Shown here piece after piece: positions 51,412 to 59,143 of a stretch of 61,371 nt of DNA (positions within the stretch are counted from its first letter, which is position 1; each line of letters opens with the position of its first letter). The DNA lies in NCBI GenBank assembly GCA_045613685.1, contig JAZLBL010000042.1:1-61371 (forward strand), read 5' to 3'. The notes under the pieces were generated by a model, which was given only the letters and a program-made list of their open reading frames with translations, made no database searches and had not been told where the DNA came from. The stretch comes from Fimenecus sp045613685. GTDB taxonomy: Bacteria > Bacillota > Clostridia > Oscillospirales > Acutalibacteraceae. The translations under genes were made by a program, and so were the position numbers.

Positions 51412-52149
51412 TTATATGTTTGGTTTGAATGATGGCATAAGTTCCAGCTTAAACAAGTTCATTTTATGCTTTCTGTCGATGAGTGCTTGTTTCTCTTTAT
51501 CTTCGATTTCGCCTGTTCTGATATATTTATCAAGTTCGGCATAGGTAAAGCCAAGATTATCTTCATCAGTTTTGCCACAGAGTCCGTCAATTGGTGTTTT
51601 TTCAACGAGATTCTCGGGTAATCCCAAAAGATGACCGATTTGTTTCATTTCTGCTACTGTAAGGAATGAGCAAGGGCTGAAATCCCCTACTGAATCACCA
51701 TAACGAGTTGAATAACCTACCCAGTCTTCTGACAAATTACAAGTATTTGCAACTCGACCATTAACAGATTGACTAACAGCATAAAGAGTTGTCATTCTCA
51801 CTCTTGGCGGAATATTCTGCACAGTTTGTGGTGTGATTTCTAAGTCTTTGGGAAGATTATTCATAAGTCCGTCAACTGTATCTTTAATATTTACTGTATA
51901 ATTTTTAATTCCAAGATGGTCAACAAGTTGTTTTGCACAATCAATATCGTGTTGCTCGCCACAAGGCATAAGCACACCGATTACACGGTCCTTGCCCAAT
52001 GCTTCAACACAAAGGGCTGCAACGATTGATGAATCTTTGCCACCTGAAATGCCAACAACTGCGCTGCAATCTTTTCCGTTTTGCTCGAAAAAGTCTTTAA
52101 TCCACGCTACACATTCGTTTTTAACTTTAAGTGCATCAAACTGATACAT
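51412..52149 (-). CDS. nadE: NH3-dependent NAD+ synthetase
   Basis: A 245-residue enzyme that amidates deamido-NAD to NAD using ammonia. The PP-loop is VVGISGGKDSSIVAAL, the adenine/nicotinate-binding region is NTCNLSEDWVGYSTRYGDSVGDFSP, and the late loop is KTPIDGLCGKTDEDNLGFTYAELD. It lacks the N-terminal glutaminase domain, so ammonia is the nitrogen source. The start is ATG 52149 with GGAGTG upstream. Confidence 0.95.
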   Translation of the reverse strand: MYQFDALKVKNECVAWIKDFFEQNGKDCSAVVGISGGKDSSIVAALCVEALGKDRVIGVLMPCGEQHDIDCAKQLVDHLGIKNYTVNIKDTVDGLMNNLPKDLEITPQTVQNIPPRVRMTTLYAVSQSVNGRVANTCNLSEDWVGYSTRYGDSVGDFSPCSFLTVAEMKQIGHLLGLPENLVEKTPIDGLCGKTDEDNLGFTYAELDKYIRTGEIEDKEKQALIDRKHKMNLFKLELMPSFKPNI

Positions 52150-52172
52150 ACATATCACACTCCAATATGATT

Positions 52173-52201
52173 ATTGTACCACTATTTTGATAAAGTTTCA
52201 A
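52173..52201 (-). promoter_or_regulatory. nadE promoter
   Basis: Minus strand TTGAAA (52196-52201), 17 bp, TACAAT (52173-52178) with a TG extension before the -10. Confidence 0.7.
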
Positions 52202-52209
52202 TATAAAAT

Positions 52210-52235
52210 AACACCCCTGCATAAGCAAGGGTGTT
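52210..52235 (-). terminator. Probable terminator after the AIM24-type gene
   Basis: AACACCCCTGC and GCAAGGGTGTT pair with one mismatch around ATAA; the following minus-strand run is ATTTTAT, so termination may be partial. It overlaps the region just upstream of the nadE -35. Confidence 0.6.
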
Positions 52236-52244
52236 GATATGTTT

Positions 52245-52973
52245 TTAATTGCCACCAAGGTTGATTGAAAATCCACCACTATCACTTGAAGTGCTTGGTG
52301 TTGGCATATATGGAATGAGTTCTTGTGCGATTTGCCAGATTGGCATTGACTGAATATAAACCTTGCCGGGACCAGTAACTTTTGTGTGGAACAATCCTTC
52401 GCCACCGAAGAAGATATTCTTTGCTCCCTTTATTTGTTCAATATCCATTGTGCAGGTTTCACTCATAGCTGCAAGATAGCCTGTATCAACAATAATGCTC
52501 TCACCAACGCCCAAGGTGTATTCGACACAATGACCGTCAATTTCAAGGAAAATCAAGCCGTTACCTGTGATTTTCTGCATAATGAATCCTTCGCCACCGA
52601 AGAAACCTTTACCTAATTTGCGTTGAAAATAAACTGACAAATCCAAGCCTTTTTCCATTGCGAGAAAACCTTTTTTCTGAACGATAATTCCATTACCCGC
52701 AGATACTTCATAAGGGATAATTGAGCCCGGGAATTTTGACGCAAATGCAATCATACCCGTGCCACCCTGTGCACTGTATTCGTTCATAAAGAGTGATTCA
52801 CCTGAGAAAAGACGACCGAGTGCCTTTTTAACGCCACCACCCGAATTGGTTTCCATGTGCATGTTAGGACTCATCCAACTCATTGCACCACTTTCAGAAC
52901 AAAGTGTCTGACCCGGTTCAAGATAGCAAGTCACAACAGGCAAATGCCCACCTTCGATTTTATAGTTTAACAT
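52245..52973 (-). CDS. AIM24/TIGR00266 family protein
   Basis: A 242-residue beta-rich protein of the TIGR00266/AIM24 type: repeated Gly-rich strands (ESGAMSWMSPNMHMET, GGGVKKALGRLFSGESLFMN, GGEGFIMQKITGNGLIFL, FFGGEGLFHTKVTGPGKVYIQS) typical of the family. It ends in a short Ser-rich tail. The role in bacteria is unknown. The start is ATG 52973 after GGAGGG. It is a single gene with its own promoter. Confidence 0.88.
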   Translation of the reverse strand: MLNYKIEGGHLPVVTCYLEPGQTLCSESGAMSWMSPNMHMETNSGGGVKKALGRLFSGESLFMNEYSAQGGTGMIAFASKFPGSIIPYEVSAGNGIIVQKKGFLAMEKGLDLSVYFQRKLGKGFFGGEGFIMQKITGNGLIFLEIDGHCVEYTLGVGESIIVDTGYLAAMSETCTMDIEQIKGAKNIFFGGEGLFHTKVTGPGKVYIQSMPIWQIAQELIPYMPTPSTSSDSGGFSINLGGN

Positions 52974-53002
52974 CAAAATCCCTCCCTAATGTTTATATTT
53001 TT

Positions 53003-53031
53003 ATTTTAACGGGATATAAGAAATTTGTCAA
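53003..53031 (-). promoter_or_regulatory. AIM24-type gene promoter
   Basis: Minus strand TTGACA (53026-53031), 17 bp, TAAAAT (53003-53008). Confidence 0.75.
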
Positions 53032-53050
53032 TAATTTGCTATAGTGCATT

Positions 53051-53554
53051 TTATTTTAACACTTGTAATAATGCCCATACTGTGAATGTAATAACAGAAA
53101 CAAGAACAATAATCAAGCCTATTCCACAGCCACGCGGTGTTCTTTTTGTTCTTTGGTTATTGTAATTATACGATGTTTGTTCGTGGTAAGGTTGCTCAAG
53201 ATAAGGTTGTTTGTTAATTTTGTTTGACACAGATACAGAACGCGGTTGAGTTGCCTTTCGGTATAAAGCCAACGGGTCTGTTTGAGTCATAATTCGAGAA
53301 TAAAAATCAATAAGCCATTGTATGTCTTCTGAATTACACATATTCTCTTCACAGCAATCAGGGCTATGTGCAATTTGATTTCTAGCCCATCGATAGTGTT
53401 TTAATCGTTTTAAATCCTCATCCCAATCTTTCACAAGATACGTACCTTGTGGAAGGTTAATCATTTCATCAATGTAAGCAGAAACTCCATGGTTATCACC
53501 CATAACTTCTCCACAAAGTTTTTCTAGACGTTTAAATTCTTCAAAAAATCCCAT
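53051..53554 (-). CDS. Conserved clostridial protein with C-terminal membrane helix
   Basis: A 167-residue protein. Residues 1-100 form an alpha-helical domain with a conserved-looking core (FKRLEKLCGEVMGDNHGV, LKRLKHYRWARNQIAHSPD, DIQWLIDFYSRIMTQTDPLA). The RNxxAH pattern recalls HEPN-like RxxxxH motifs but is embedded differently, so I do not call it HEPN. A low-complexity Gln/Asn/Tyr linker follows, then one membrane helix (IGLIIVLVSVITFTVWALL). I recognise it as a recurrent clostridial protein of unknown function. Confidence 0.72.
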   Translation of the reverse strand: MGFFEEFKRLEKLCGEVMGDNHGVSAYIDEMINLPQGTYLVKDWDEDLKRLKHYRWARNQIAHSPDCCEENMCNSEDIQWLIDFYSRIMTQTDPLALYRKATQPRSVSVSNKINKQPYLEQPYHEQTSYNYNNQRTKRTPRGCGIGLIIVLVSVITFTVWALLQVLK

Positions 53555-53588
53555 ACCTAATCACCTTAAATAACTTTGCTTTGTTAAA

Positions 53589-53617
53589 AGTATACCACAC
53601 TTCTTTTCACTTTTCAA
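53589..53617 (-). promoter_or_regulatory. Promoter of the small membrane protein gene
   Basis: Minus strand TTGAAA (53612-53617), 17 bp, TATACT (53589-53594) with TG before the -10. Confidence 0.7.
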
Positions 53618-53634
53618 ACTGAATTATAGATAAA

Positions 53635-53670
53635 AAACAAACCTGCAAACAATCATGTGCAGGTTTGTTT
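53635..53670 (-). terminator. Terminator after lysS
   Basis: AAACAAACCTGCA and TGCAGGTTTGTTT form a 13-bp stem, followed by T-rich sequence on the minus strand, 12 nt after the lysS stop codon. Confidence 0.85.
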
Positions 53671-53682
53671 CTATAAATTAAA

Positions 53683-55176
53683 TTAGTCTAATGGTTTCAT
53701 TGTTGGGAACAAGATTACGTCACGGATTGCTTGGCTATCTGTGAGCAACATTGTCATTCTGTCGATACCGAAACCGATACCACCTGTTGGTGGCATACCA
53801 AGTTCAAGAGCATAAAGGAAGTCTTCGTCTGTTGTGTTTGCTTCTTCGTCGCCGAGAGCAAGAAGTTCTTCTTGTGCCTTGAAACGTTCTCTCTGGTCAA
53901 TTGGGTCGTTAAGCTCTGAATAAGCATTTGCCATTTCCCAACCGTTCATAAAGAATTCGAAACGTTCAACATAGTTAGGGTCTTCAGGCTTTTTCTTTGT
54001 AAGTGGAGAAATCTCAATAGGATGGTCCATAACAAATGTTGGCTGAACAAGGTGGTCTTCAACAAATTCTTCAAAGAAGAGATTGAGAATATCACCCTTC
54101 TTGTGATGCTTTTCAAATTCAACATGGTGCTCTTTGGCAACTGCGTGAGCTTCTTCTGTTGAATTGATTTCGTTAAAGTCAACACCTGAATATTTCTTAA
54201 CTGCATCAAGCATTGTGATTCTCTCAAATGGCTTGCCTAAATCCATTTCAATTCCATTGAATACGATTTTTGTTGTGCCGAGAACTTCTTGTGCTACATA
54301 ACGATAGAGATTTTCTGTTAAATCCATCATACCGTGGTAGTCAGTATATGCCTGATAGAGCTCCATAAGTGTAAACTCTGGGTTATGACGAGTGTCAAGA
54401 CCTTCGTTACGGAATACGCGACCGATTTCGTAAACTCTTTCCATACCACCAACGATGAGTCTCTTTAAGTAAAGTTCAAGAGAAATTCGAAGTTTGATAT
54501 CTGTATCAAGTGCATTGAAGTGAGTTTCGAATGGTCTTGCTGCTGCACCACCTGCATTATAAACGAGCATTGGTGTTTCAACTTCCATAAAACCTTCGCC
54601 GTCAAGATATTTACGAACTGCACTGATAATCTTTGAACGGTTGATAAGAGTCTGTTTTGACTCTTGATTCATAATAAGGTCGATATATCTCTGACGATAT
54701 CTCATATCAGTATTTGTAAGACCATGGAATTTTTCAGGAAGAATCTGCAAGCTCTTTGAGAGAAGTGTAACTTCACTTGCATGGATTGAAATCTCGCCTG
54801 TTTTTGTTTTGAACACTTCACCCTTGATGCCGATAATATCACCGATATCAAGCTTTTTGAATGCTTTATATTCTTCTTCACCGATGCTATCTCTTGCTAC
54901 ATAAGACTGAATGTTGCCTTTAAGGTCCTGAAGATTGCAGAATGATGCTTTACCCATAATACGTTTTGACATCATTCGACCTGCAATGCTAACAACTTTG
55001 CCTTCAAGAGCTTCAAAATCAGCCTTGATATCTGCACTGTGGTGAGATTGGTCATATTTTGTGATTACAAATGGGTCTTTGCCCTCTTCTTGCAATGCTT
55101 TAAGTTTTTCCTGACGGATTCTTTGCTGTTCGCCCAAATCCAATTCAGGTTGATTGTTTCTAATCTCTTCTGCCAT
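53683..55176 (-). CDS. lysS: Lysine-tRNA ligase (class II)
   Basis: A 497-residue class II synthetase. The N-terminal OB-fold anticodon domain (VSIAGRMMSKRIMGKASFCN, near 65-85) is followed by motif 1 (FMEVETPMLVYNAGGAAARPF), motif 2 (VYEIGRVFRNEGLDTRHNPEFTL over two stretches) and motif 3 (GGIGFGIDRMTMLL). It lies 13 bp after greA, a common pairing. No T-box precedes it. Confidence 0.98.
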   Translation of the reverse strand: MAEEIRNNQPELDLGEQQRIRQEKLKALQEEGKDPFVITKYDQSHHSADIKADFEALEGKVVSIAGRMMSKRIMGKASFCNLQDLKGNIQSYVARDSIGEEEYKAFKKLDIGDIIGIKGEVFKTKTGEISIHASEVTLLSKSLQILPEKFHGLTNTDMRYRQRYIDLIMNQESKQTLINRSKIISAVRKYLDGEGFMEVETPMLVYNAGGAAARPFETHFNALDTDIKLRISLELYLKRLIVGGMERVYEIGRVFRNEGLDTRHNPEFTLMELYQAYTDYHGMMDLTENLYRYVAQEVLGTTKIVFNGIEMDLGKPFERITMLDAVKKYSGVDFNEINSTEEAHAVAKEHHVEFEKHHKKGDILNLFFEEFVEDHLVQPTFVMDHPIEISPLTKKKPEDPNYVERFEFFMNGWEMANAYSELNDPIDQRERFKAQEELLALGDEEANTTDEDFLYALELGMPPTGGIGFGIDRMTMLLTDSQAIRDVILFPTMKPLD

Positions 55177-55189
55177 GTTTATTCTCCGA

Positions 55190-55657
55190 TTATTTGATAA
55201 TTTCTACGATTTTAAATTGAAGAGCACCGTTTGGTGTTTCAACTGTAACCTTATCGCCTGCTTTATGACCGATGAGTGCTTTACCAACAGGTGATTCGTC
55301 TGAAATCTTGCCTGCTGCTGGGTCTGCTTGAGCAAAGCCAACGATTGTGTAAGTGTATTCCTTTTTCTTTTTATCAACAATTTTAACAACTGAACCGATG
55401 TGAACATTTTCGTGACCGAGTGATTCAACGTCAAGAATCTTTGCATTTTTAAGAATATGTTCGATTTCGCTGATACGAGCTTCAAGCTTTGCCTGGTCGT
55501 TCATAGCTTCATCATATTCACTGTTTTCTGACAAGTCACCAAAGCTCTTTGCAAGTTTAATTTTTTCTGCAGCTTCTTTTCTGCCTTCAACTTTAAGTTG
55601 GTCAAGCTCTGCTTCAAGTTCTTTGAGAGCTTCTATTGTAAGTAATGTTTCTGCCAT
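55190..55657 (-). CDS. greA: Transcription elongation factor GreA
   Basis: A 155-residue factor that stimulates transcript cleavage in backtracked RNA polymerase. The N-terminal coiled coil (ALKELEAELDQLKVEGRKE to about residue 75, with DLSENSEYDEA at its tip) and the C-terminal FKBP-like domain (YTIVGFAQADPAAGKISDES) are complete. It leads the greA-lysS unit behind a consensus promoter. Confidence 0.98.
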   Translation of the reverse strand: MAETLLTIEALKELEAELDQLKVEGRKEAAEKIKLAKSFGDLSENSEYDEAMNDQAKLEARISEIEHILKNAKILDVESLGHENVHIGSVVKIVDKKKKEYTYTIVGFAQADPAAGKISDESPVGKALIGHKAGDKVTVETPNGALQFKIVEIIK

Positions 55658-55720
55658 TTGAAAAACTCCTTTATTTTATAGAGTAATTTTGGACAAAACA
55701 CAATTGCCCATATTGAAGAT

Positions 55721-55749
55721 ATTATATTAAAAAATTGTTGTTGTGTCAA
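55721..55749 (-). promoter_or_regulatory. greA-lysS promoter
   Basis: Minus strand TTGACA (55744-55749), 17 bp, TATAAT (55721-55726), both perfect. The -35 overlaps the stop codon of the gene at 55746-56507. Confidence 0.9.
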
Positions 55750-56507
55750 GTGAATATCAGCCCATTTATACCCTTTTTTTCGCCATTTATCACTATTGTT
55801 TCAAAACTTGACTCTGCTAATTCAAAAACACCACAAAACTCATACAAGGCAGAATAAAACAAGAGTTTATCGATACTGTTATCATATAGATTTTCATATA
55901 TTTCAGGCACCTTGAAATCTTCGCCATCGGATATGTTATAAATATTATTTTCTTTATTGATTGTCATAATGTTTCGCTCTGTATCAATTTTGACAGTTGA
56001 ATTTTCCATTTCGCTTTGAAGCAACACACAAAGCCCCGTATTTTCAAGAACATAATCGCATATTTTTTCATATTTTTGTTTTGCGTCAGTTGTTACAGTA
56101 ATCTTTTCAAAACATGGTACTAAATCAAGTACAAAATCACTTGATAATCCCCTTTTATCAATTATGCAAAGAGAATCAAATGTTTTATTCTGTTGTTTTA
56201 AGATTCTTGCAAAAGTATTTTTTATCATTTTTTCATAGAGAACTTTATTTTTATATCGTCCTATGTCTTTGACATCATCAATATTAATTGATTCATCTAA
56301 AAGTAATCTGTTTGCACACTTGCCGATAAAATATGTTACCTGTTGCCAATCTACTCCCCTTTTGCCAACAGTTATTTCGAGCTTATAAAATGGTGCACCT
56401 TTGAAAACGGGAATTGTTTTCAATTCATAAGTATCTTTTATAAATATACCAAAAATTTTTTCTTTTAGATTATTTCTTCTCTCATTGATTTTCAGTAAAC
56501 AAAACAT
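55746..56507 (-). CDS. Unknown 253-residue protein
   Basis: I do not recognise this protein. It has no signal peptide or clear membrane segment. An N-terminal basic region is followed by alternating helices and strands, and ITVGKRGVDWQQVTYFIGKCANRLLLDE and LCIIDKRGLSSDFV are the most conserved-looking stretches (both longer patterns are spread over about 60-90 and 128-141). The C-terminal third resembles a substrate-free Rossmann-like strand-helix series but shows no motif. ATG 56507 has GGGGGGA 5 nt upstream; that site is inside the terminator-like hairpin at 56512-56541. It follows the S41 gene. Confidence 0.65.
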   Translation of the reverse strand: MFCLLKINERRNNLKEKIFGIFIKDTYELKTIPVFKGAPFYKLEITVGKRGVDWQQVTYFIGKCANRLLLDESINIDDVKDIGRYKNKVLYEKMIKNTFARILKQQNKTFDSLCIIDKRGLSSDFVLDLVPCFEKITVTTDAKQKYEKICDYVLENTGLCVLLQSEMENSTVKIDTERNIMTINKENNIYNISDGEDFKVPEIYENLYDNSIDKLLFYSALYEFCGVFELAESSFETIVINGEKKGINGLIFT

Positions 56508-56511
56508 AAAA

Positions 56512-56541
56512 ATCCCCCCGCAATAGAATATGCGAAGGGAT
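56512..56541 (-). terminator. Terminator-like hairpin containing the next gene's ribosome binding site
   Basis: On the minus strand ATCCCTTCGCA and TGCGGGGGGAT pair over 11 bp (two G-T pairs), loop TATTCTAT, followed by TTTTTATG where ATG is the start codon of the next gene. The GGGGGGA forming the right arm is also its ribosome binding site. It begins 6 nt after the S41 stop codon. Confidence 0.75.
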
Positions 56542-56547
56542 ATAATT

Positions 56548-57747
56548 TTAGTCACTTACTAGTTCCAGTGCTTTTTGATATTGAGCGTCTTCTTCAAGAG
56601 TTAACATATAAAATCTTGCATTTTGCTCTGCTGAAAGAGCAACTTCATAATCAGGTATCAAACCAACACCATTGAAACTTTCGCTCTTATATGGATTAAT
56701 TTTTGCAACTGTCAAAGCCACTGCACTGCCGTCACTTAATTCAAAGATTTCTTGCATTGTGCCGTTACCTGCAGTTTTAACGCCTACAAGTTGAGCCATT
56801 CCGAAATCTCGAAGGTCACAGGCAAAGAGTTCTGCTGCACCTGATGTGCCACCATTTACAAGAACTGTCATTCTGAAGCTTACACTTTCAGAATCAGATG
56901 TAAATGTTTCGATTGTGTTGCCATTTTTATCAATAGCAGTTGCGATTGCACCCGTGCCTTCTGTACCAACAGGAACTAACATATCGATACAATCAGTTGC
57001 ATATTTAATGAGCCCTGAATCAGTATTTCTCAAATCAAAGATAATTGATGTTACTGAATTTGAGTTCATATATTTGATAGCATCTTTAAGTTGTTCTTCT
57101 GTTGTGCTATAGAATGATGTGATTTTTATATAACCCACTTTATCAGTTGAACTATAATAAACAGACTGTGCGGCATAACCACGAGCAACAGAAACTGTTT
57201 TTGACTCACCATTATGAGTGAATGTTACCTGAACATTAGTGAGTTTTTCACCGCTGAGTTTGGCTATAAGACTTTGGCTATTTGCACCATTTACTGTTAC
57301 ACCATCAACTGCAGTAATTGTATCTCCTTTTGCGATACCCTGAAGTTGAGCAGGTGAACCAGAAGACACTTCTGAAACATAGATGTTATTGTTCTTGCTA
57401 TCATAAACAGCGATTACGCCAATGCCACCTTTATTACCCTTTTCTTCTTCTTTATAATCTGCATATTCATCTGCATTCATAAAGTAACTATAACGGTCGC
57501 CCACGCCTTCAACATATCCATTTGACATCATTGAATTGAGAAGGTTTTCGTTAAGTTCACCGAAATAGTTTTTACGAACAAGGTCATCAATTTCTGAGAC
57601 TGATGAATAAAGGTTTGAACGGTCACTTACATCAGTGATAATGTTATTATAAATACCCATTGTCACTGCCATTGTGATTGTAATTGCAACTGTTACTGAT
57701 AAAAACACCAGTGACAAAGCAAGACCAAGTGAAATTTTTTTATTCAA
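56548..57747 (-). CDS. S41 (CtpA-like) protein with degenerate active site
   Basis: A 399-residue membrane-anchored protein. One N-terminal helix (about 8-30) is followed by a PDZ domain (NNIYVSEVSSGSPAQLQGI and GDTITAVDGV) and an S41 core. The usual oxyanion-strand motif R-x-N-P-G-G reads LRNTDSGL; the catalytic Ser of T-A-S-A-A-E is replaced (T301-S302-G303-A304-A305-E306) and the catalytic Lys of GKGxxQ is Asn (N328 in AGNGTMQ). The fold-defining region (ELSDGSAVALTVAKINP, GVGLIPD) is intact, so this is probably a pseudo-peptidase. It follows the LytM-protein gene by 28 bp in the ftsEX cluster. Confidence 0.85.
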   Translation of the reverse strand: MNKKISLGLALSLVFLSVTVAITITMAVTMGIYNNIITDVSDRSNLYSSVSEIDDLVRKNYFGELNENLLNSMMSNGYVEGVGDRYSYFMNADEYADYKEEEKGNKGGIGVIAVYDSKNNNIYVSEVSSGSPAQLQGIAKGDTITAVDGVTVNGANSQSLIAKLSGEKLTNVQVTFTHNGESKTVSVARGYAAQSVYYSSTDKVGYIKITSFYSTTEEQLKDAIKYMNSNSVTSIIFDLRNTDSGLIKYATDCIDMLVPVGTEGTGAIATAIDKNGNTIETFTSDSESVSFRMTVLVNGGTSGAAELFACDLRDFGMAQLVGVKTAGNGTMQEIFELSDGSAVALTVAKINPYKSESFNGVGLIPDYEVALSAEQNARFYMLTLEEDAQYQKALELVSD

Positions 57748-57775
57748 AGGACATCATCCTTTTTTATATAATTTA

Positions 57776-59143
57776 TTAGTTAACTGGAATTGGAATATAT
57801 GGTTCTGGGTTTACACGATTACCGTTAACACGGACTTCAAGGTGTAAATGAGCACCTGCAGCAGGGTTTGATGATGTTGGTCTTGGCCAACAGTTACCTG
57901 TATTGCCGACCTTACCAATTATCTGACCTTGCTTAACAGTTTGTCCAACACTTACATTTCTCACAGACATATGCGCATAAGTTGTGTTAAGACCATTGCC
58001 GTGGTCAATACTAACATAGTGTCCATAAGTTGAGCTTACATAAGTTGATTTAACAACAACACCATCGGCCATTGCATAAAGATCTGCACCCCATGTTGTC
58101 CAATATGTACCTGAACCAAAGCTATTGCTTACACGACGATTTTTATAAGAAACCAAGTCAACTGACGCAGTACCTCTTGCACTATGTGACTTAAAGTTTG
58201 CTGAGTATTTAACGCCACTTTCCTGAATTGGACAAATTGTACCCTTCTTTGATAACTTGAAGTTGTGCCCTGTTGAGCCACTTACTGTACCACTACCACT
58301 TGAACCGGAATTGCCAAGGTCTTTGTCAAGTTCTTTTGATGCTTCTTCTTTTTCAATACGAGCTTTTTCCATAAGTTTCTGAACATAAGCACTTTCTTGG
58401 TTAAGACTGCCGATTGCTTCATTCTGCTTTTTGATATTAGCTTCGTTTTGTTTAATTGCTTTTTCTTTCTTTGCAATCTGCTGGTCATAAACTGCTTTTT
58501 CAGATTCGCGTTGTGCTTTATCTGACTCTATCTTCTGACGACTCTTGTCAAGGTCGTTACGTTTCTGTGTCAAGTCTTCAACCATTTTATTTAGCCCGTC
58601 AATCTGCTCTTCAAGGTCGCTGACAATTGCTGTATCGTGTTTTGAAATCTGACGAATCATTTCTGTGCGGTTAAGGAAATCCTGAAAATCTGTTGCACTT
58701 AAAAAGATTTCTAATTCACTTGTTTCACCAGCCATATATGCTGCTCTGAGTCTTTTTGAAAGAAGCTCATAGGTTTCGTCGATTTTAACATTCTGCTCTG
58801 CAATCTGAGCATCGATTGTTGTAATCTCAGTTTCTAATGCTTTGATTTGTGCTTCAAGAGTTTTAATTTCTTCGTCTAACTCTTGAATTTTGGCTTTAAT
58901 AGGTGCAACTTGTTTTTCAATTTCTGCAACCTGAGCATCAAGGGCTTTATTCTGCTCTTCAAGAGTTTCAATATAGTCTTCTTTTTTATTCTTTTCGTTT
59001 GCTAATCTGTCAAGCTCTTTTTCGTTCTTTGCAATTTCTGCTTCAATGTCTTCAAGGCTTCTTGCAGATGTTGGGAATGTAAATGAAGAGAAAAGCAATG
59101 CAAAAGCAAACAAAACTGAAAGAAATTTCATACTATTCTTCAC
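57776..59143 (-). CDS. EnvC-like M23 (LytM) protein with long coiled coil
   Basis: A 455-residue exported protein: signal peptide (about 1-27, ending SAR), a coiled coil from about 28 to 270 in two blocks, a Gly/Ser linker, and a C-terminal M23/LytM domain. In the catalytic domain the HxGxD motif reads T350-W-G-A-D354, so the zinc-ligand His is lost. YAHMS (H391) and HLHLE (H432, H434) remain. Coiled coil plus incomplete LytM resembles EnvC, which activates amidases under FtsEX control rather than cutting peptidoglycan itself. Its start overlaps ftsX by 11 bp. Confidence 0.87.
   Translation of the reverse strand: MKNSMKFLSVLFAFALLFSSFTFPTSARSLEDIEAEIAKNEKELDRLANEKNKKEDYIETLEEQNKALDAQVAEIEKQVAPIKAKIQELDEEIKTLEAQIKALETEITTIDAQIAEQNVKIDETYELLSKRLRAAYMAGETSELEIFLSATDFQDFLNRTEMIRQISKHDTAIVSDLEEQIDGLNKMVEDLTQKRNDLDKSRQKIESDKAQRESEKAVYDQQIAKKEKAIKQNEANIKKQNEAIGSLNQESAYVQKLMEKARIEKEEASKELDKDLGNSGSSGSGTVSGSTGHNFKLSKKGTICPIQESGVKYSANFKSHSARGTASVDLVSYKNRRVSNSFGSGTYWTTWGADLYAMADGVVVKSTYVSSTYGHYVSIDHGNGLNTTYAHMSVRNVSVGQTVKQGQIIGKVGNTGNCWPRPTSSNPAAGAHLHLEVRVNGNRVNPEPYIPIPVN

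Noticed and set aside
53051..53554. HEPN-type RNase toxin
   Set aside because: RNQIAH resembles the HEPN RxxxxH motif, but the protein has a C-terminal membrane helix, no antitoxin partner gene, and a different conserved core, so the toxin reading is not supported.
55658..55720. T-box leader controlling lysS
   Set aside because: The leader between the greA promoter and greA is about 55 nt and lysS follows greA by 13 bp; there is no room for a T-box.
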